Assembly: GCA_903863845.1 (NCBI GenBank) | Contig: CAIPDP010000082.1 | Coordinates: 1 to 64,000, forward strand | Length of the DNA stretch: 64,000 bases | Origin: an uncultured Mucilaginibacter sp. | GTDB taxonomy: Bacteria > Bacteroidota > Bacteroidia > Sphingobacteriales > Sphingobacteriaceae | Direction of reading: 5' to 3' | Shown: in pieces, positions 33,006 through 42,229 of the stretch | Layout: each line of letters begins with the position of its first letter | Numbering within the stretch: the first letter of the stretch is position 1 | The notes under the pieces: model-generated | Seen by the model: the letters and a program-made list of their open reading frames with translations, nothing else | Databases searched by the model: none | Told to the model about the DNA's origin: nothing | Translations under genes and position numbers: made by a program

Positions 33006-34544
33006 ATGAAACTGCAGAAAATTATTTTATCCCTACTTATTGCGCAAATGCTCTCGTTGTTGGTAGCCGCGCAGACCTATAAAGCACCTGTTTTTAACGA
33101 TCCTGACAGGCTTAAAAAGATTGAGGCGACTTTCGGGGTGATTGATAAGATATATAAGGAATATGCTGAACAAAATCATTACTCCGGCCTGGTGTACGGT
33201 ATAGTTGTGGATGGTAAATTGGTGCATGCCGGTGGACTGGGATTCACAGAATTGCAAAACAAAATTGCAGCGGGACAAGGCTCTGCATTCCGTATTGCTT
33301 CGATGAGTAAAAGCTTTACGGCGATGGCTATTCTAAAACTGCGGGATGAAGGTAAATTGCGCCTGGACGATCCGATCTATCTTTATATACCGGAGGCGAG
33401 GAACATGAAAAAGCTCACAAAAGATGCCCCGCCAATTACCATTCGCAATTTATTAACCCATACTGCCGGCTATCCAGAGGACAACCCCTGGGGCGACAGG
33501 CAACTGGCCAATACCGATCAGCAGCTGATCGATCTTTATAAAAAAGGGATATCCTTTTCAAATGACCCGGGTTTGGGATATGAATATAGCAACCTGGGAT
33601 TTGCTACACTCGGCTACATCATCAAAAAGGTAACAGGTATCAGTTACCAGCAATATATTACTCAAAATATTTTGAGACCGCTTGGCATGAACCATACCTG
33701 GTATGAATACAGTAAAGTGCCAAAAGAGCTGCTGGCACATGGCTACCGCTGGCTTGATGGTAAATGGGTTGAACAACCCATGCTGCATGATGGCTCCTAT
33801 GGCGCAATGGGCGGTATGATCACTACGATCGAAGATTTTAGCAAGTATATGGCTTTTCATCTTTCAGCATGGCCCCCGCGTGACGATGCTGAGCAAGGGC
33901 CGGTTAAAAGAAGCTCGGTCCGCGAGATGCAATACCCCTGGGATTTTAACGGTTTGAATACTACCTACCATACCGTAAACGGACGGTCGGCTCCATTTGC
34001 TTCGGCCTATTGTTACGGTTTACGCTGGCGCAGGTATGCTGATGGAACTACCGCCGTTGGGCATACCGGAGGCTTACCCGGTTTTGGGAGCGAATGGACG
34101 GTTTACCCTGAATACGGTATTGGTGTAGTAAGTTTTGCCAATTTAACATATGCCAGTGCCGGTGCAGTAAATTTGCAGGTAGCTGATACTCTTTTACGGC
34201 TTTCGGGTATCCAGCCACGACAATTGCCACCTTCCGATATTTTGACAAAGCGTAAAAATCAATTATTGAAAGTTTTACCAGAATGGAACAATGCAAATGC
34301 AAGCGGTATTTTTGCGATGAATTTTTTCATGGATTACTTTCCCGATAAGCTTAGAGCTGAGGCAGAAGCTATTTTCGCAAAAGCAGGCAAGATCAATTCG
34401 GTAGGTGAAGTAGTACCAGAAAACCAGCTTAGAGGGTATTTTATTTTGGATGGTGAGCAGGCAAAGATCAAAGTTAGTATTACCCTGACCCCCGAAAATC
34501 CTGCATTGATACAGGAATATCACATTTCACTTTTAGGAAAATAA
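33006..34544 (+). CDS. Serine hydrolase of the class C beta-lactamase/DD-peptidase family
   Basis: The 512-aa protein is secreted (signal peptide to about residue 22, LVAAQ). It has the penicillin-recognising motifs SMSK (S99 nucleophile, K102), YSN (about residue 194, YEYSNLGF) and HTG (about 353, VGHTGGLPGFGSEW). A C-terminal domain of about 120 residues follows, as in esterase/aminopeptidase-like members. These enzymes act on peptides or esters more often than on beta-lactams, so resistance should not be inferred. The paralogue is at 60465. Confidence 0.9.
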   Translation: MKLQKIILSLLIAQMLSLLVAAQTYKAPVFNDPDRLKKIEATFGVIDKIYKEYAEQNHYSGLVYGIVVDGKLVHAGGLGFTELQNKIAAGQGSAFRIASMSKSFTAMAILKLRDEGKLRLDDPIYLYIPEARNMKKLTKDAPPITIRNLLTHTAGYPEDNPWGDRQLANTDQQLIDLYKKGISFSNDPGLGYEYSNLGFATLGYIIKKVTGISYQQYITQNILRPLGMNHTWYEYSKVPKELLAHGYRWLDGKWVEQPMLHDGSYGAMGGMITTIEDFSKYMAFHLSAWPPRDDAEQGPVKRSSVREMQYPWDFNGLNTTYHTVNGRSAPFASAYCYGLRWRRYADGTTAVGHTGGLPGFGSEWTVYPEYGIGVVSFANLTYASAGAVNLQVADTLLRLSGIQPRQLPPSDILTKRKNQLLKVLPEWNNANASGIFAMNFFMDYFPDKLRAEAEAIFAKAGKINSVGEVVPENQLRGYFILDGEQAKIKVSITLTPENPALIQEYHISLLGK

Positions 34545-34575
34545 GACTTGATAATAAGTTAAAAATACTTGCTAA

Positions 34576-34607
34576 TTTGTTAAGAATAAGGTAAAAAGCT
34601 ATTTTCG
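34576..34607 (+). promoter_or_regulatory. Promoter of DUF3078 gene
   Basis: TTTG at 34576-34579 and TATTTTCG at 34600-34607 are separated by 20 bp, close to the Bacteroidota TTTG-N19-21-TAnnTTTG layout, 40 bp before the start codon. Confidence 0.55.
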
Positions 34608-34647
34608 CGATTTATTATTCACTTGACTACCTTTTAAATTAGCAAAT

Positions 34648-35556
34648 ATGAAAAGAACTTTACTCTTATTGACTCTACTTACAGCTGGTTTTACTGCTTT
34701 TTCGCAAACCCCTGCGACAGCGCCCAAAGACGCCATTAAAAAAGATACCGCCTGGAAGATCCATGGCCAAAATACAATTCTGATCAACCAAAGCTCCTTC
34801 TCAAACTGGGCTGCCGGTGGTGTAAATTCCCTTGCTGCAAATTTGTTGTTAGATTACGATTTTGATTACAAAAAAGATAACTGGAGCTGGGACAATAAAG
34901 TGATCGTGGGTTATGGCGACAGCAAACAAACAGGCCTTGGCTGGCGCAAGAACGACGATAGGATCATCCTCAATAGCTTATTAGGTTATAAAGCTGCACA
35001 ATACTGGCTCTATACCTTTTATGCCAACTTCCAGACACAGTTTACCAACGGTTATTCATACGATGCCAATAACAACCGCACTTTAATATCTTCTGCGTTT
35101 GCTCCTGCATACCTTACTCTGGGTCCGGGTTTTGCCTATAAAAAATCAGACAATTTCAGGATCAACGTTTCGCCTTTTGCAGCTAAATTCACGATCGTTC
35201 AAAATGATTCTCTCTCAAGTATTGGTGCCTTTGGTGTAACACCGGGTAGTCATAGCCTGTTTGAATTTGGTTCATCGCTGGATGCTTATTATAAAATAAA
35301 TATCGCCAAAAATATTTCCCTCGAAAATATCCTGAAACTATACGAGAACTATATCAAAAATCCGGGAAATGTTTATGCAGACTACTCAGCCAATATTTAC
35401 ATGAAGGTTAATAAGCTGGTTACTGTAAATGTTGGTCTTGAGCTGATCAACGACCCGAACGCCCAAATTGCTGAGACAAGTAACGGTATAACCTCATCGC
35501 ACTCGCTATTGCAGGTGAAACAAATATTTGGTGCGGGTTTGACGTACAAGTTCTAA
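34648..35556 (+). CDS. DUF3078 outer-membrane protein
   Basis: The 302-aa protein has a signal peptide (TAFSQ). The DUF3078 signature is present: INQSSFSNWAAGGVNSLAANLLLDYDFDYKKDNWSWDNKVIVGYG. Amphipathic strands continue to a Phe C-terminus (GAGLTYKF), consistent with an OM beta-barrel. The family is restricted largely to Bacteroidota and has no known function. A promoter lies just upstream. Confidence 0.88.
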   Translation: MKRTLLLLTLLTAGFTAFSQTPATAPKDAIKKDTAWKIHGQNTILINQSSFSNWAAGGVNSLAANLLLDYDFDYKKDNWSWDNKVIVGYGDSKQTGLGWRKNDDRIILNSLLGYKAAQYWLYTFYANFQTQFTNGYSYDANNNRTLISSAFAPAYLTLGPGFAYKKSDNFRINVSPFAAKFTIVQNDSLSSIGAFGVTPGSHSLFEFGSSLDAYYKINIAKNISLENILKLYENYIKNPGNVYADYSANIYMKVNKLVTVNVGLELINDPNAQIAETSNGITSSHSLLQVKQIFGAGLTYKF

Positions 35557-35560
35557 TTGG

Positions 35561-35655
35561 TTGTCCCTATAGCTATCGGGATGGTTGTAGAGGTTGTATT
35601 AGTTGTAGTAGTTGTAGTAGTTGTCGGATAGCAATCGGGATGGTTGCAGCAGGTT
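35561..35655. repeat. Palindrome plus GTTGTAGTA minisatellite in convergent gap
   Basis: The dyad TCCCTATAGCTATCGGGA (35564-35581), close to the one at 28287, is followed by about four 9-bp units of GTTGTAGTA type (35593-35621), then a second, imperfect copy TCGGATAGCAATCGGGA (about 35624-35640). Both copies continue with ATGGTTGyAG, so they are a direct repeat of about 27 bp around the minisatellite. Confidence 0.75.
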
Positions 35656-35724
35656 AGTCGCAGTTTCTCTGTTCGGATATTGGCGAATCTATTTTAGCCA
35701 ATTTCTTTCTGGTTGCATAAAATA

Positions 35725-36903
35725 CTATCGAGCGGTTTCAACGATATCACCACTTTCGATACGACCTCTTTTAAGGTCGGTAAAGCTTCTGCCGCTATAG
35801 CGTTTGTAGTTGTCGAAATAGCCCGGAATACCGTCGGCTGTGAGTGGTTTGGCGTTGTTCATCAACCGGTAATGTAGGTGCGGGAAGGTGATATCGCCTG
35901 AAAAACCGATCTTGCCAAGCTTCTCGCCCTGGTGTACCAGTTGACCAATTCGAACTAAAAGGCTCCCTTGTTCGAGATGTTGCAGCATACAGAACTCGCC
36001 ATTGCCCTGATCGATGATCACATAATTGCCTAAATGGTTGGGGTCGGCGTCTGATGCTTCCCGTGCAAATTTGAGCGATTTGCCTTTGAAGTCATTGTCG
36101 GGCAAAGTGTTTTGCAGATCGACCACAATACCGGTTGCTGGTGCATAAACAGCCTGACCATATGCAAACCAGTTTTCTTTTACAAAAGGATCGTTTTTGT
36201 ATAAGTTGCCGTTGTCGTCGGCGCTGCCCAGGTCGAAAGCATAGCGATTTGATTTAAGCGCCACCCCTTTAACTGATTGTTCAGCCATACCAGCTGGTCC
36301 GATACTTTGGCCGGGATAAAAACTCCTGCCGTCCATCACCACCAGCTTGCCTTTAAGTGGCAACCGATAACTGTTTTTGGGCAGGTATGCTTTTGGGGTG
36401 ATGATCTTTTTAAGCGAAAGATCAAAGTCGGTTGATAGTCGTTTTTTATTATTTTCCCTTTGTTTTGGCAAATCAGCATAATCAAAATCGAACTGATATT
36501 GCAGGAATGTGATCTTTACATCTGGCGGGTAAGTATAAAAAGGATTAAAGATATCGATCGTTTCTCCGGGTTTCAACGTCGTGCTGCCTATGGCTTTCAA
36601 ACCCGCACCCTGACTATTTACATTGATGGCCTGCCTGAATACCGGTTTTACCGAAGCATCCATCACTGTAGCTTCAATAGTAGCAAGGTAAAGCGTATGT
36701 GTGCCCGTATTTTTGATTAGGATATCAAAATTTAAATATTCGCCGTTTTGATCCCTTTCAATAAAAGGGTTATTAGGTAAAATGCCAGCCGATGCTTCGT
36801 CAATTTGTATAGTTGATGTTGCCTTAGCCGGATTATTTGGTCTATACGATAAGATGCTGCCTGGAAATAGCAACATGCAGATCAATGTTATTGGCTTTAT
36901 CAT
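35725..36903 (-). CDS. M23 (LytM-like) family protein with altered zinc ligand
   Basis: 392 aa from the ATG at 36903 (the track TTG at 36927 adds eight residues). It has a signal peptide, an N-terminal beta domain with conserved GETIDIFNPFYTYPPDVKI, and a C-terminal LytM fold: RYAFDLG, then APATGIVVDL, NYVIIDQGNGEFCMLQHLEQGS, and FPHLHYRL. The HLH pair and the Asp are present, but the usual first His ligand (HxxxD) is Arg (RYAFD). Such variants occur in non-lytic M23 proteins, so peptidase activity is uncertain. Confidence 0.82.
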   Translation of the reverse strand: MIKPITLICMLLFPGSILSYRPNNPAKATSTIQIDEASAGILPNNPFIERDQNGEYLNFDILIKNTGTHTLYLATIEATVMDASVKPVFRQAINVNSQGAGLKAIGSTTLKPGETIDIFNPFYTYPPDVKITFLQYQFDFDYADLPKQRENNKKRLSTDFDLSLKKIITPKAYLPKNSYRLPLKGKLVVMDGRSFYPGQSIGPAGMAEQSVKGVALKSNRYAFDLGSADDNGNLYKNDPFVKENWFAYGQAVYAPATGIVVDLQNTLPDNDFKGKSLKFAREASDADPNHLGNYVIIDQGNGEFCMLQHLEQGSLLVRIGQLVHQGEKLGKIGFSGDITFPHLHYRLMNNAKPLTADGIPGYFDNYKRYSGRSFTDLKRGRIESGDIVETAR

Positions 36904-37128
36904 GAATTCAGGTTGAACGGAAATCAATGTAAAATTCGTGTTAATTATTGTTTATAAAAAATTAACTAGTAGTTTTTTAATTGTCGATTGCAAAAACTAA
37001 ATTCCATTCATTTACTAATTACGTTAGCCAGTTGAAAAGGTTACAATAAAGCCTTGCAAATGAACAATAGTGACGTAAGTCATAGTTTGGAATAACTTAA
37101 ATTTGAACAATATTTAAATCTGTTTCCT

Positions 37129-37782
37129 ATGCTCATAGACCTTAGCCATACCATCGAAAACCAGCTCATTACCTACAAGGGTTTGCCAGCCCCGGTCATT
37201 TGCGATTACATGAGCCGGGAACGCTCAAAATACTTTTATGATGAGGGTACCACCTTCCAGATCGCTAAGATCGAAATGGTAAGCAATACCGGCACCTATG
37301 TCGATTGCCCTTTTCATCGTTTTGAAGATGGGCAGGATGTTTCGGAAGTCGAACTGGAACGTTTTGCCGAACTGGAGGGTATCGTTATTGCTATACCCTT
37401 TACGGAGCACCTCGCTATTGGTCCGGAACAATTTGCCGGTTTCGATTTAAACGACAAGGCTGTACTGGTCCATACCAGCTGGGCGCAACATTGGAATACT
37501 GACCTGTATTTCGAGGGGCACCCTTATTTGACAAAGGAAGCTGCTGAATACCTCCGTGATGTTGGCGTCAAACTGGTTGGCATCGATTCCCATAATATTG
37601 ATGATACCGGAGGTGGTAGCCGCCCGGTGCATACCATTCTTTTAGGCGCGGGTATACTGATCGTAGAACATTTGTGTAACCTGGAAACATTGCCAGGAGC
37701 TGGCTTTAAATTCAGCGCAGTTCCGCCAAAATTTAAGGGCGTGGGCACTTTTCCGGTTAGGGCAATGGCGAGGGTGTATTGA
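37129..37782 (+). CDS. Cyclase/kynurenine formamidase-like metal hydrolase
   Basis: The 217-aa protein has the cyclase fold: IDLSHTIENQLITYKGLPAP at the start and the metal-site segment SNTGTYVDCPFHRFEDG (residues 52-68). In the classical motif HxGTHxDxPxH two His are replaced (N53, Y57), while D59 and H63 are kept. Further on are AVLVHTSWAQHW, LVGIDSHNIDDTGGG and HTILLGAGILIVEHLCNL. The family includes kynurenine formamidases and related hydrolases. The substrate of this variant is unknown. Confidence 0.85.
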   Translation: MLIDLSHTIENQLITYKGLPAPVICDYMSRERSKYFYDEGTTFQIAKIEMVSNTGTYVDCPFHRFEDGQDVSEVELERFAELEGIVIAIPFTEHLAIGPEQFAGFDLNDKAVLVHTSWAQHWNTDLYFEGHPYLTKEAAEYLRDVGVKLVGIDSHNIDDTGGGSRPVHTILLGAGILIVEHLCNLETLPGAGFKFSAVPPKFKGVGTFPVRAMARVY

Positions 37783-37819
37783 TTTTAATGATTTATTTAA
37801 GAGGCGATTCGTTGGCCAA

Positions 37820-39259
37820 TCAATCAGCCCCAATTCGCTCAATTTCTTTCACTCCCTTAGCCACCTGCCCCTTTACATTTTGTAGTTCGATACTATTTAC
37901 ATCATCAAATATAAAAGCCGGACGCGCATCGGCATTCAGGTAACTAACCTCAATATCTTTCAGTTTGATACCCGATACATGGCGGACATAAAAGCCATAG
38001 GCGGGTATATCGCCAAACATGGTAGGCTCGGGGTAATTCTTTTCCAGTTCAGGCACTTTTTTGGCAGCCTGCGCAACTGTACCGCCTCCGGTATAATAAA
38101 TTCGGATGTTGTTCAATTCAATGTCCTGCAGGTTATGACCCGGGATACCGGTAATAATGCTGGCATAATGTGGGTTTGAACCATAAACCCTTATATTGCT
38201 AAGCGAAACTCTTCGTAACTGGCCGACTGCTGTTCCCTGTGGTCCGCGCATACGGGCTCCAAGGCGCATGAATATGGGTGCCGAAACAATATCCCTCATC
38301 GTAATATTACTAATGGTAACATCCTGTAATAATGCACCATCTTCGCTTTCCAAAGCCAGCCCCTGGCAATGGTCGAACACACAATTACTGATAGCAATAT
38401 TGATAAAGCCCCCATTCGATTCCGTGCCGAACTTGATTCGCCCGGTGCGGTAAGCATTACTGTCGGCGGTAAGGTAGGTACCTGCCAGGAACGAGCCCTC
38501 ATCAAAGCCGCTTACTATACAGTTGGTGATGGTAACATTTTCTGTTGCACGGGCAAAGCCCAGTGCAAAAGTACTTTTCAGGCAAATGCCATCATCAAAA
38601 GGCGAGTTGATGCTGCAATTGGAAATATGTACGTTGCGGCAGCAGTCGATGTCCATACCATCGCGATTGGTATCCATTTTAAGGTTGTCGATCGTTAGAT
38701 TATCTACGCCTGTAGCAAGAATTGCAAACCAGCCTGCATGAGCAAAAGTTACATCTTTGATCAGCACATTCCTGCATTTATAAAACACCAGCGATTTATT
38801 AGCCAGTTGCGAGCCTTTTTTATAATCGTTTAATAGTCCCTTGCCCCAAATAGTACCAGTTCCCAAAATAGACACATCGTGTATATTTTCGCCCCAGATC
38901 AGCGAGTTGTGGAAATGGCTGTGTCCATAATCCTGGTAAACGGTATTAACGGTTTGTTCTTCCGGGTCATAGGCTGATGGCTCGTCTGTTGCGATAATAG
39001 TTGCGCCCTGATCGATATACAAACTGATATTGCTTTTCAGATGTATCGAACCACAGAGATAATTGCCTGCAGGCAGGTAAACAGTACCGCCGCCCTGGCC
39101 GGCTGCCGAGTCGATAGCGGAATTGATCGCTTTAGTATCTGTTGTTTTTCCATCGCCGCTTGCACCAAATGATTTAACGTTAAAAGCAGTTTTGACCGGC
39201 GTTTGTCCGAACGCGATTGCTGTTAATAAACATGCAACAATTGTCAGTTTGATCCTCAT
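37820..39259 (-). CDS. GH28 polygalacturonase-like enzyme
   Basis: Secreted beta-helix glycoside hydrolase of 479 aa with a signal peptide (AFGQT). The pectate-lyase-like N-part VKSFGASGDGKTTDTKAINSAIDSA leads into right-handed beta-helix coils. GH28 catalytic acids are in NRDGMD (residues 198-203) and FDDG (222-223), and RIKFGTES carries the conserved RIK-type stretch; the usual GHG is not evident. Likely substrates are galacturonan or rhamnogalacturonan fragments. It overlaps the upstream YjbR gene by 4 nt. Confidence 0.88.
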   Translation of the reverse strand: MRIKLTIVACLLTAIAFGQTPVKTAFNVKSFGASGDGKTTDTKAINSAIDSAAGQGGGTVYLPAGNYLCGSIHLKSNISLYIDQGATIIATDEPSAYDPEEQTVNTVYQDYGHSHFHNSLIWGENIHDVSILGTGTIWGKGLLNDYKKGSQLANKSLVFYKCRNVLIKDVTFAHAGWFAILATGVDNLTIDNLKMDTNRDGMDIDCCRNVHISNCSINSPFDDGICLKSTFALGFARATENVTITNCIVSGFDEGSFLAGTYLTADSNAYRTGRIKFGTESNGGFINIAISNCVFDHCQGLALESEDGALLQDVTISNITMRDIVSAPIFMRLGARMRGPQGTAVGQLRRVSLSNIRVYGSNPHYASIITGIPGHNLQDIELNNIRIYYTGGGTVAQAAKKVPELEKNYPEPTMFGDIPAYGFYVRHVSGIKLKDIEVSYLNADARPAFIFDDVNSIELQNVKGQVAKGVKEIERIGAD

Positions 39260-39594
39260 GATGTTCCGGATTTAGATTTTTTTGTCCCGGCATTTTGCCA
39301 GGCGAGTTGAATAATATCTTCAAGCATGTCTTGCCGCACTTTTGCCAGCTCAACAAAAGTTGCACCCTGTAAACCCCATTTATTGGGCACTGGAAAAAAT
39401 ATTTCAGGGTCGTAAGCGTGAAATATTGATTGGTCTAGCGGACGTAGTTTTACCATCATCCTATTTTCTTTAAGCCAAAGCGTGGCAAATATCTTCCCTG
39501 TCCGGAGGCGGAAAGCCGGATGATCAAAATGCTGAAACTCTTCCGATCCAGCCTGCGAAAGTGCAATATTACGGGCAGATTCAAGGTCGGCCAT
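39256..39594 (-). CDS. MmcQ/YjbR-family protein
   Basis: The 112-aa cytoplasmic protein contains ARNIALSQAGSEEFQHFDHPAFRLRTGKIFATLWLKENRMMVKL and WGLQGATFVELAKVRQDMLEDIIQLAW, the YjbR fold signature. Some members bind DNA, but the function is unknown. Translation is coupled to GH28 by an ATGA overlap. The operon pairing may be incidental. Confidence 0.88.
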   Translation of the reverse strand: MADLESARNIALSQAGSEEFQHFDHPAFRLRTGKIFATLWLKENRMMVKLRPLDQSIFHAYDPEIFFPVPNKWGLQGATFVELAKVRQDMLEDIIQLAWQNAGTKKSKSGTS

Positions 39595-39700
39595 AATTCG
39601 GGTTTGTTTAATAAAAGTAGGTATCAGACAGGTAAATTCTGCAGTTTTAGGTAAAGTTTTTTATAATACCGATATTGTCATGCAATTATTCAAATAAACA

Positions 39701-40474
39701 ATGTCCGATAACGCAGCAGGAAATGTTACGCATTTGAGCGAAAATGGTGTCGCTACCATTTCGTTTCATCACCCCGCTCAGAATTCTCTGCCTTCTTTAT
39801 TACTTGCCAAACTTCGCAGTGAAATAGCTAGGGCAGGAAATGATGCCAATGTTCGAATCATCGTACTAAAAAGTGGTGGCGATCGTACCTTTTGCGCCGG
39901 CGCCAGTTTTGACGAATTATTGCAGATTAAAGATAAGGCCGCCGGGGCCGAATTCTTTTCCGGCTTTGCAAACCTGATCAATGCTATTCGAACATCTCCC
40001 AAGATAGTCATTGCCCGCATTCAGGGAAAAGCTGTTGGGGGAGGAGTTGGTTTGGCTGCAGCTGCCGATTATTGTCTTGCAACGGAAACTGCATCGATCA
40101 AATTAAGTGAACTGGCCATAGGGATTGGCCCCTTTGTGATCTCGCCGGCCGTAACACGTAAAATTGGTTTGCCAGCTTTTTCGCAATTGACCATACGGGC
40201 ATCTGATTTTCAAACTGCCCAATGGGCAAAAGAACACGGTTTGTTCAATGAAGTATACCCGGATATCCCAAGGCTTGATATCGCGCTAGCAAACCTTACC
40301 GAAAAACTAGCTTCCTATCACCCTGATGCGCTGTCGGGACTGAAACAAATATTGTGGGAGGGTACCGAAAACTGGGATACTTTATTGGCCGAACGTGCAG
40401 CCATCAGCGGGGAATTAGTTTTATCTGAGTTTACGCAACGCGCACTACGCGGCTTTCTTGATGGAAAAAAATAA
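39701..40474 (+). CDS. Enoyl-CoA hydratase/isomerase family protein
   Basis: Crotonase-fold protein of 257 aa, acting on acyl-CoA thioesters. The CoA and oxyanion regions are RTFCAGASFDELL and GKAVGGGVGLAAAADYCLATETASIKLSELAIGIGPFVISPAV. The position of the hydratase Glu is occupied by the SELAIGI stretch, compatible with hydratase or isomerase action. It is a single gene with no beta-oxidation neighbours, so the pathway (fatty acid or amino acid breakdown) is open. Confidence 0.88.
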   Translation: MSDNAAGNVTHLSENGVATISFHHPAQNSLPSLLLAKLRSEIARAGNDANVRIIVLKSGGDRTFCAGASFDELLQIKDKAAGAEFFSGFANLINAIRTSPKIVIARIQGKAVGGGVGLAAAADYCLATETASIKLSELAIGIGPFVISPAVTRKIGLPAFSQLTIRASDFQTAQWAKEHGLFNEVYPDIPRLDIALANLTEKLASYHPDALSGLKQILWEGTENWDTLLAERAAISGELVLSEFTQRALRGFLDGKK

Positions 40475-40502
40475 TTCTCTTTTACTGATTATCGGGCAAT
40501 AT

Positions 40503-40796
40503 CTATTCTTCAAATCTACTTAGCCTGTTACGCATGATGCGGATTTCGTCCTGAAGGGCTTCCATTCGTTGCAGCAAGTGGGTGATCGCTTCGATACCCG
40601 CCAGGTTGATTTCTAACTCTTGATGTAGCCTGATCATTTTTTCCAGCTTCTGCAATTCAGTTTCCGGTATAAAAATTTCCCTTTCTACAATTCGGGTCTC
40701 TAACAAACCTGCTTCGCTGAGTGAGTCGATAAACCGAAATTCAACGCGGTGGTAAGTGCAAAATTCGTTTGCTGCTATTAGTCCTGTCGCGGTCAT
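40503..40796 (-). CDS. cbpM: Chaperone modulator CbpM
   Basis: The 97-aa MerR-like modulator starts MTATGLIAANEFCTYHRVEFRFIDSLSEAGLLE and continues REIFIPETELQKLEKMIRLHQELEINLAGIEAITHLL. CbpM binds the J domain of CbpA and inhibits it. The gene follows cbpA directly (1-bp gap), the conserved pairing, which strongly supports the call. Confidence 0.92.
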   Translation of the reverse strand: MTATGLIAANEFCTYHRVEFRFIDSLSEAGLLETRIVEREIFIPETELQKLEKMIRLHQELEINLAGIEAITHLLQRMEALQDEIRIMRNRLSRFEE

Positions 40797-40797
40797 C

Positions 40798-41718
40798 TTA
40801 TTTCAATTTTGATAATTCCGTAAAAAGCTCTTTTTGTTTATCAGTCAGCTGAGTTGGCACCAATACCTGGTAGGTCACCAACAGGTCGCCAAACTGGTTT
40901 TCCTGTTTATAAAATGGCAGACCCTTTCCTTTTAGTTTTACGATGGTGCCATTTTGAGTTCCGGGGCTTACTTTGATCTTAACCTTTCCACTAAGCGTAT
41001 TTACAGTTACTTCGCCACCCAGAATGGCCGTATAAAGATCGAGCTGAACATTTTGATAAAGGTTGGCGCCATCCCGTTTGAACTCCTGATCAACCGGAAT
41101 ATTAAAGGTAATGTAAAGGTCGCCTGCAGGCCCGCCATTCACACCTGGACTACCGTGACCGCTTATTTTGATCGTTTGTCCGTTTTCAACACCAGTAGGT
41201 ATTGTCAGACGGATGCTTTTCCCGTTAACAGTAAGTGTTTGTTTTTGAGCTACGGTGATATCACGCAGGTTCAACTTCAATTCCGCATTCAGATCCTGCC
41301 CGCGAAATTTGGTTTGTTTACTGCTGCTTCGTGCTCCGCCTCCAAACATGCTATTGAAAAAATCGGAAAAATCGCCGCCGCCGTTGAAATCGCCGTAGTC
41401 TTCAAAACCCTGTGCATGTCCACCGCCGAAGCCGCTGTAGCTATTGCTGTTTTGTGCCCTTTGCTGCTGTGCATATTTCTCATGCTCCTCGCCGTGTTGC
41501 CAATTTTCGCCGTATTTATCATACTTTTTGCGCTTCTCAGTATCACTCAATACCTCGTTAGCCTCGTTGATTTGCTGGAACTTTTTATTCGCTTCCGGAT
41601 CGTTGGGGTTCAAGTCGGGGTGGTACTTTCGAGCCATTTTTCGATAAGCAGCTTTGATTTCCTTTTCGGACGCTTGTTTATCTAGTCCCAGTATTTTGTA
41701 ATAGTCAATAAAGGCCAT
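40798..41718 (-). CDS. cbpA: DnaJ-class co-chaperone CbpA
   Basis: 306-aa J-protein. The J domain (residues 1-70) has the HPD motif at 33-35 ([10 protein letters not shown]), followed by a Gly/Phe-rich linker ([25 protein letters not shown]) and two beta-sandwich client-binding domains. There is no zinc-finger domain, which separates CbpA from DnaJ. The C-terminus ends with a short helical segment ([16 protein letters not shown]). It stimulates DnaK ATPase and is modulated by CbpM encoded next to it. Confidence 0.93.
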   Translation of the reverse strand: MAFIDYYKILGLDKQASEKEIKAAYRKMARKYHPDLNPNDPEANKKFQQINEANEVLSDTEKRKKYDKYGENWQHGEEHEKYAQQQRAQNSNSYSGFGGGHAQGFEDYGDFNGGGDFSDFFNSMFGGGARSSSKQTKFRGQDLNAELKLNLRDITVAQKQTLTVNGKSIRLTIPTGVENGQTIKISGHGSPGVNGGPAGDLYITFNIPVDQEFKRDGANLYQNVQLDLYTAILGGEVTVNTLSGKVKIKVSPGTQNGTIVKLKGKGLPFYKQENQFGDLLVTYQVLVPTQLTDKQKELFTELSKLK

Positions 41719-42229
41719 ATTATATCAATTAACCTTGTAAAACATCTTTAGTTTCACTCCTCTAAAATTAACTCTTTGCTTTTATTTGAGAAATGATACC
41801 CGGCAATTCTTTAGGTGTATCATCGCATTTTTTTGTGGTGCAAGGCTGCAAAAAGCTTTTTTCAAGAACCGAGTCGTTTAACCCTGAGTTAAAGCATATT
41901 TACAAGAACTTTGGCGCCGTCTTGTTAAAAAAAAATTCTTAATAACTCTTAAAAATACGCCGAAATATTTTTGATTTATCTGGAGCGATTAGCGGGTTTA
42001 AACTTTTTTAGGCTATTGATTTTCTTATTTATAAACTGATAATCAGGTATTTAGATTGCGGTATTTTGGGAAATTTTCTTAGTGTTAAAATTACACTAAT
42101 GTGATAATTGAAAAGTTAAAAACTCCCACCTTTGCACCAGGTTAAACCGGGTACGCGGGCAGCCTTAAAATTCTATCCTACCCGCCTCATTAGCTATGGT
42201 TTATCCACAAAAACTTAATACCAAAAGAA
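41719..42229. other. 511-bp intergenic region
   Basis: Divergent gap between cbpA (minus) and the GIN protein gene (plus). The only clear signal is the plus-strand promoter at 42108-42135. No CIRCE element or other heat-shock-type inverted repeat was seen near cbpA. The roughly 95-nt leader of the GIN gene contains GGGTACGCGGGCAG and CTACCCGCC, which could pair weakly. Confidence 0.45.
42108..42135 (+). promoter_or_regulatory. Promoter of GIN-domain gene
   Basis: TTG at 42108-42110 and CACCTTTGC at 42127-42135 lie at the TTG-N19-20-TAnnTTTG spacing used by Bacteroidota sigma-70, with one mismatch in the -7 box. Confidence 0.55.

Noticed and set aside
33006-34544. Antibiotic resistance beta-lactamase
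   Set aside because: Class C fold motifs are present, but the length, C-terminal domain and family context fit peptidase/esterase-type serine hydrolases; resistance is not supported.
40954-41685. Plus ORF of 243 aa opposite cbpA
   Set aside because: Antisense shadow of cbpA, which has a clear J domain and family match.
41719-42229. CIRCE-type heat-shock element for cbpA
   Set aside because: No TTAGCACTC/GAGTGCTAA inverted repeat is present in the gap.
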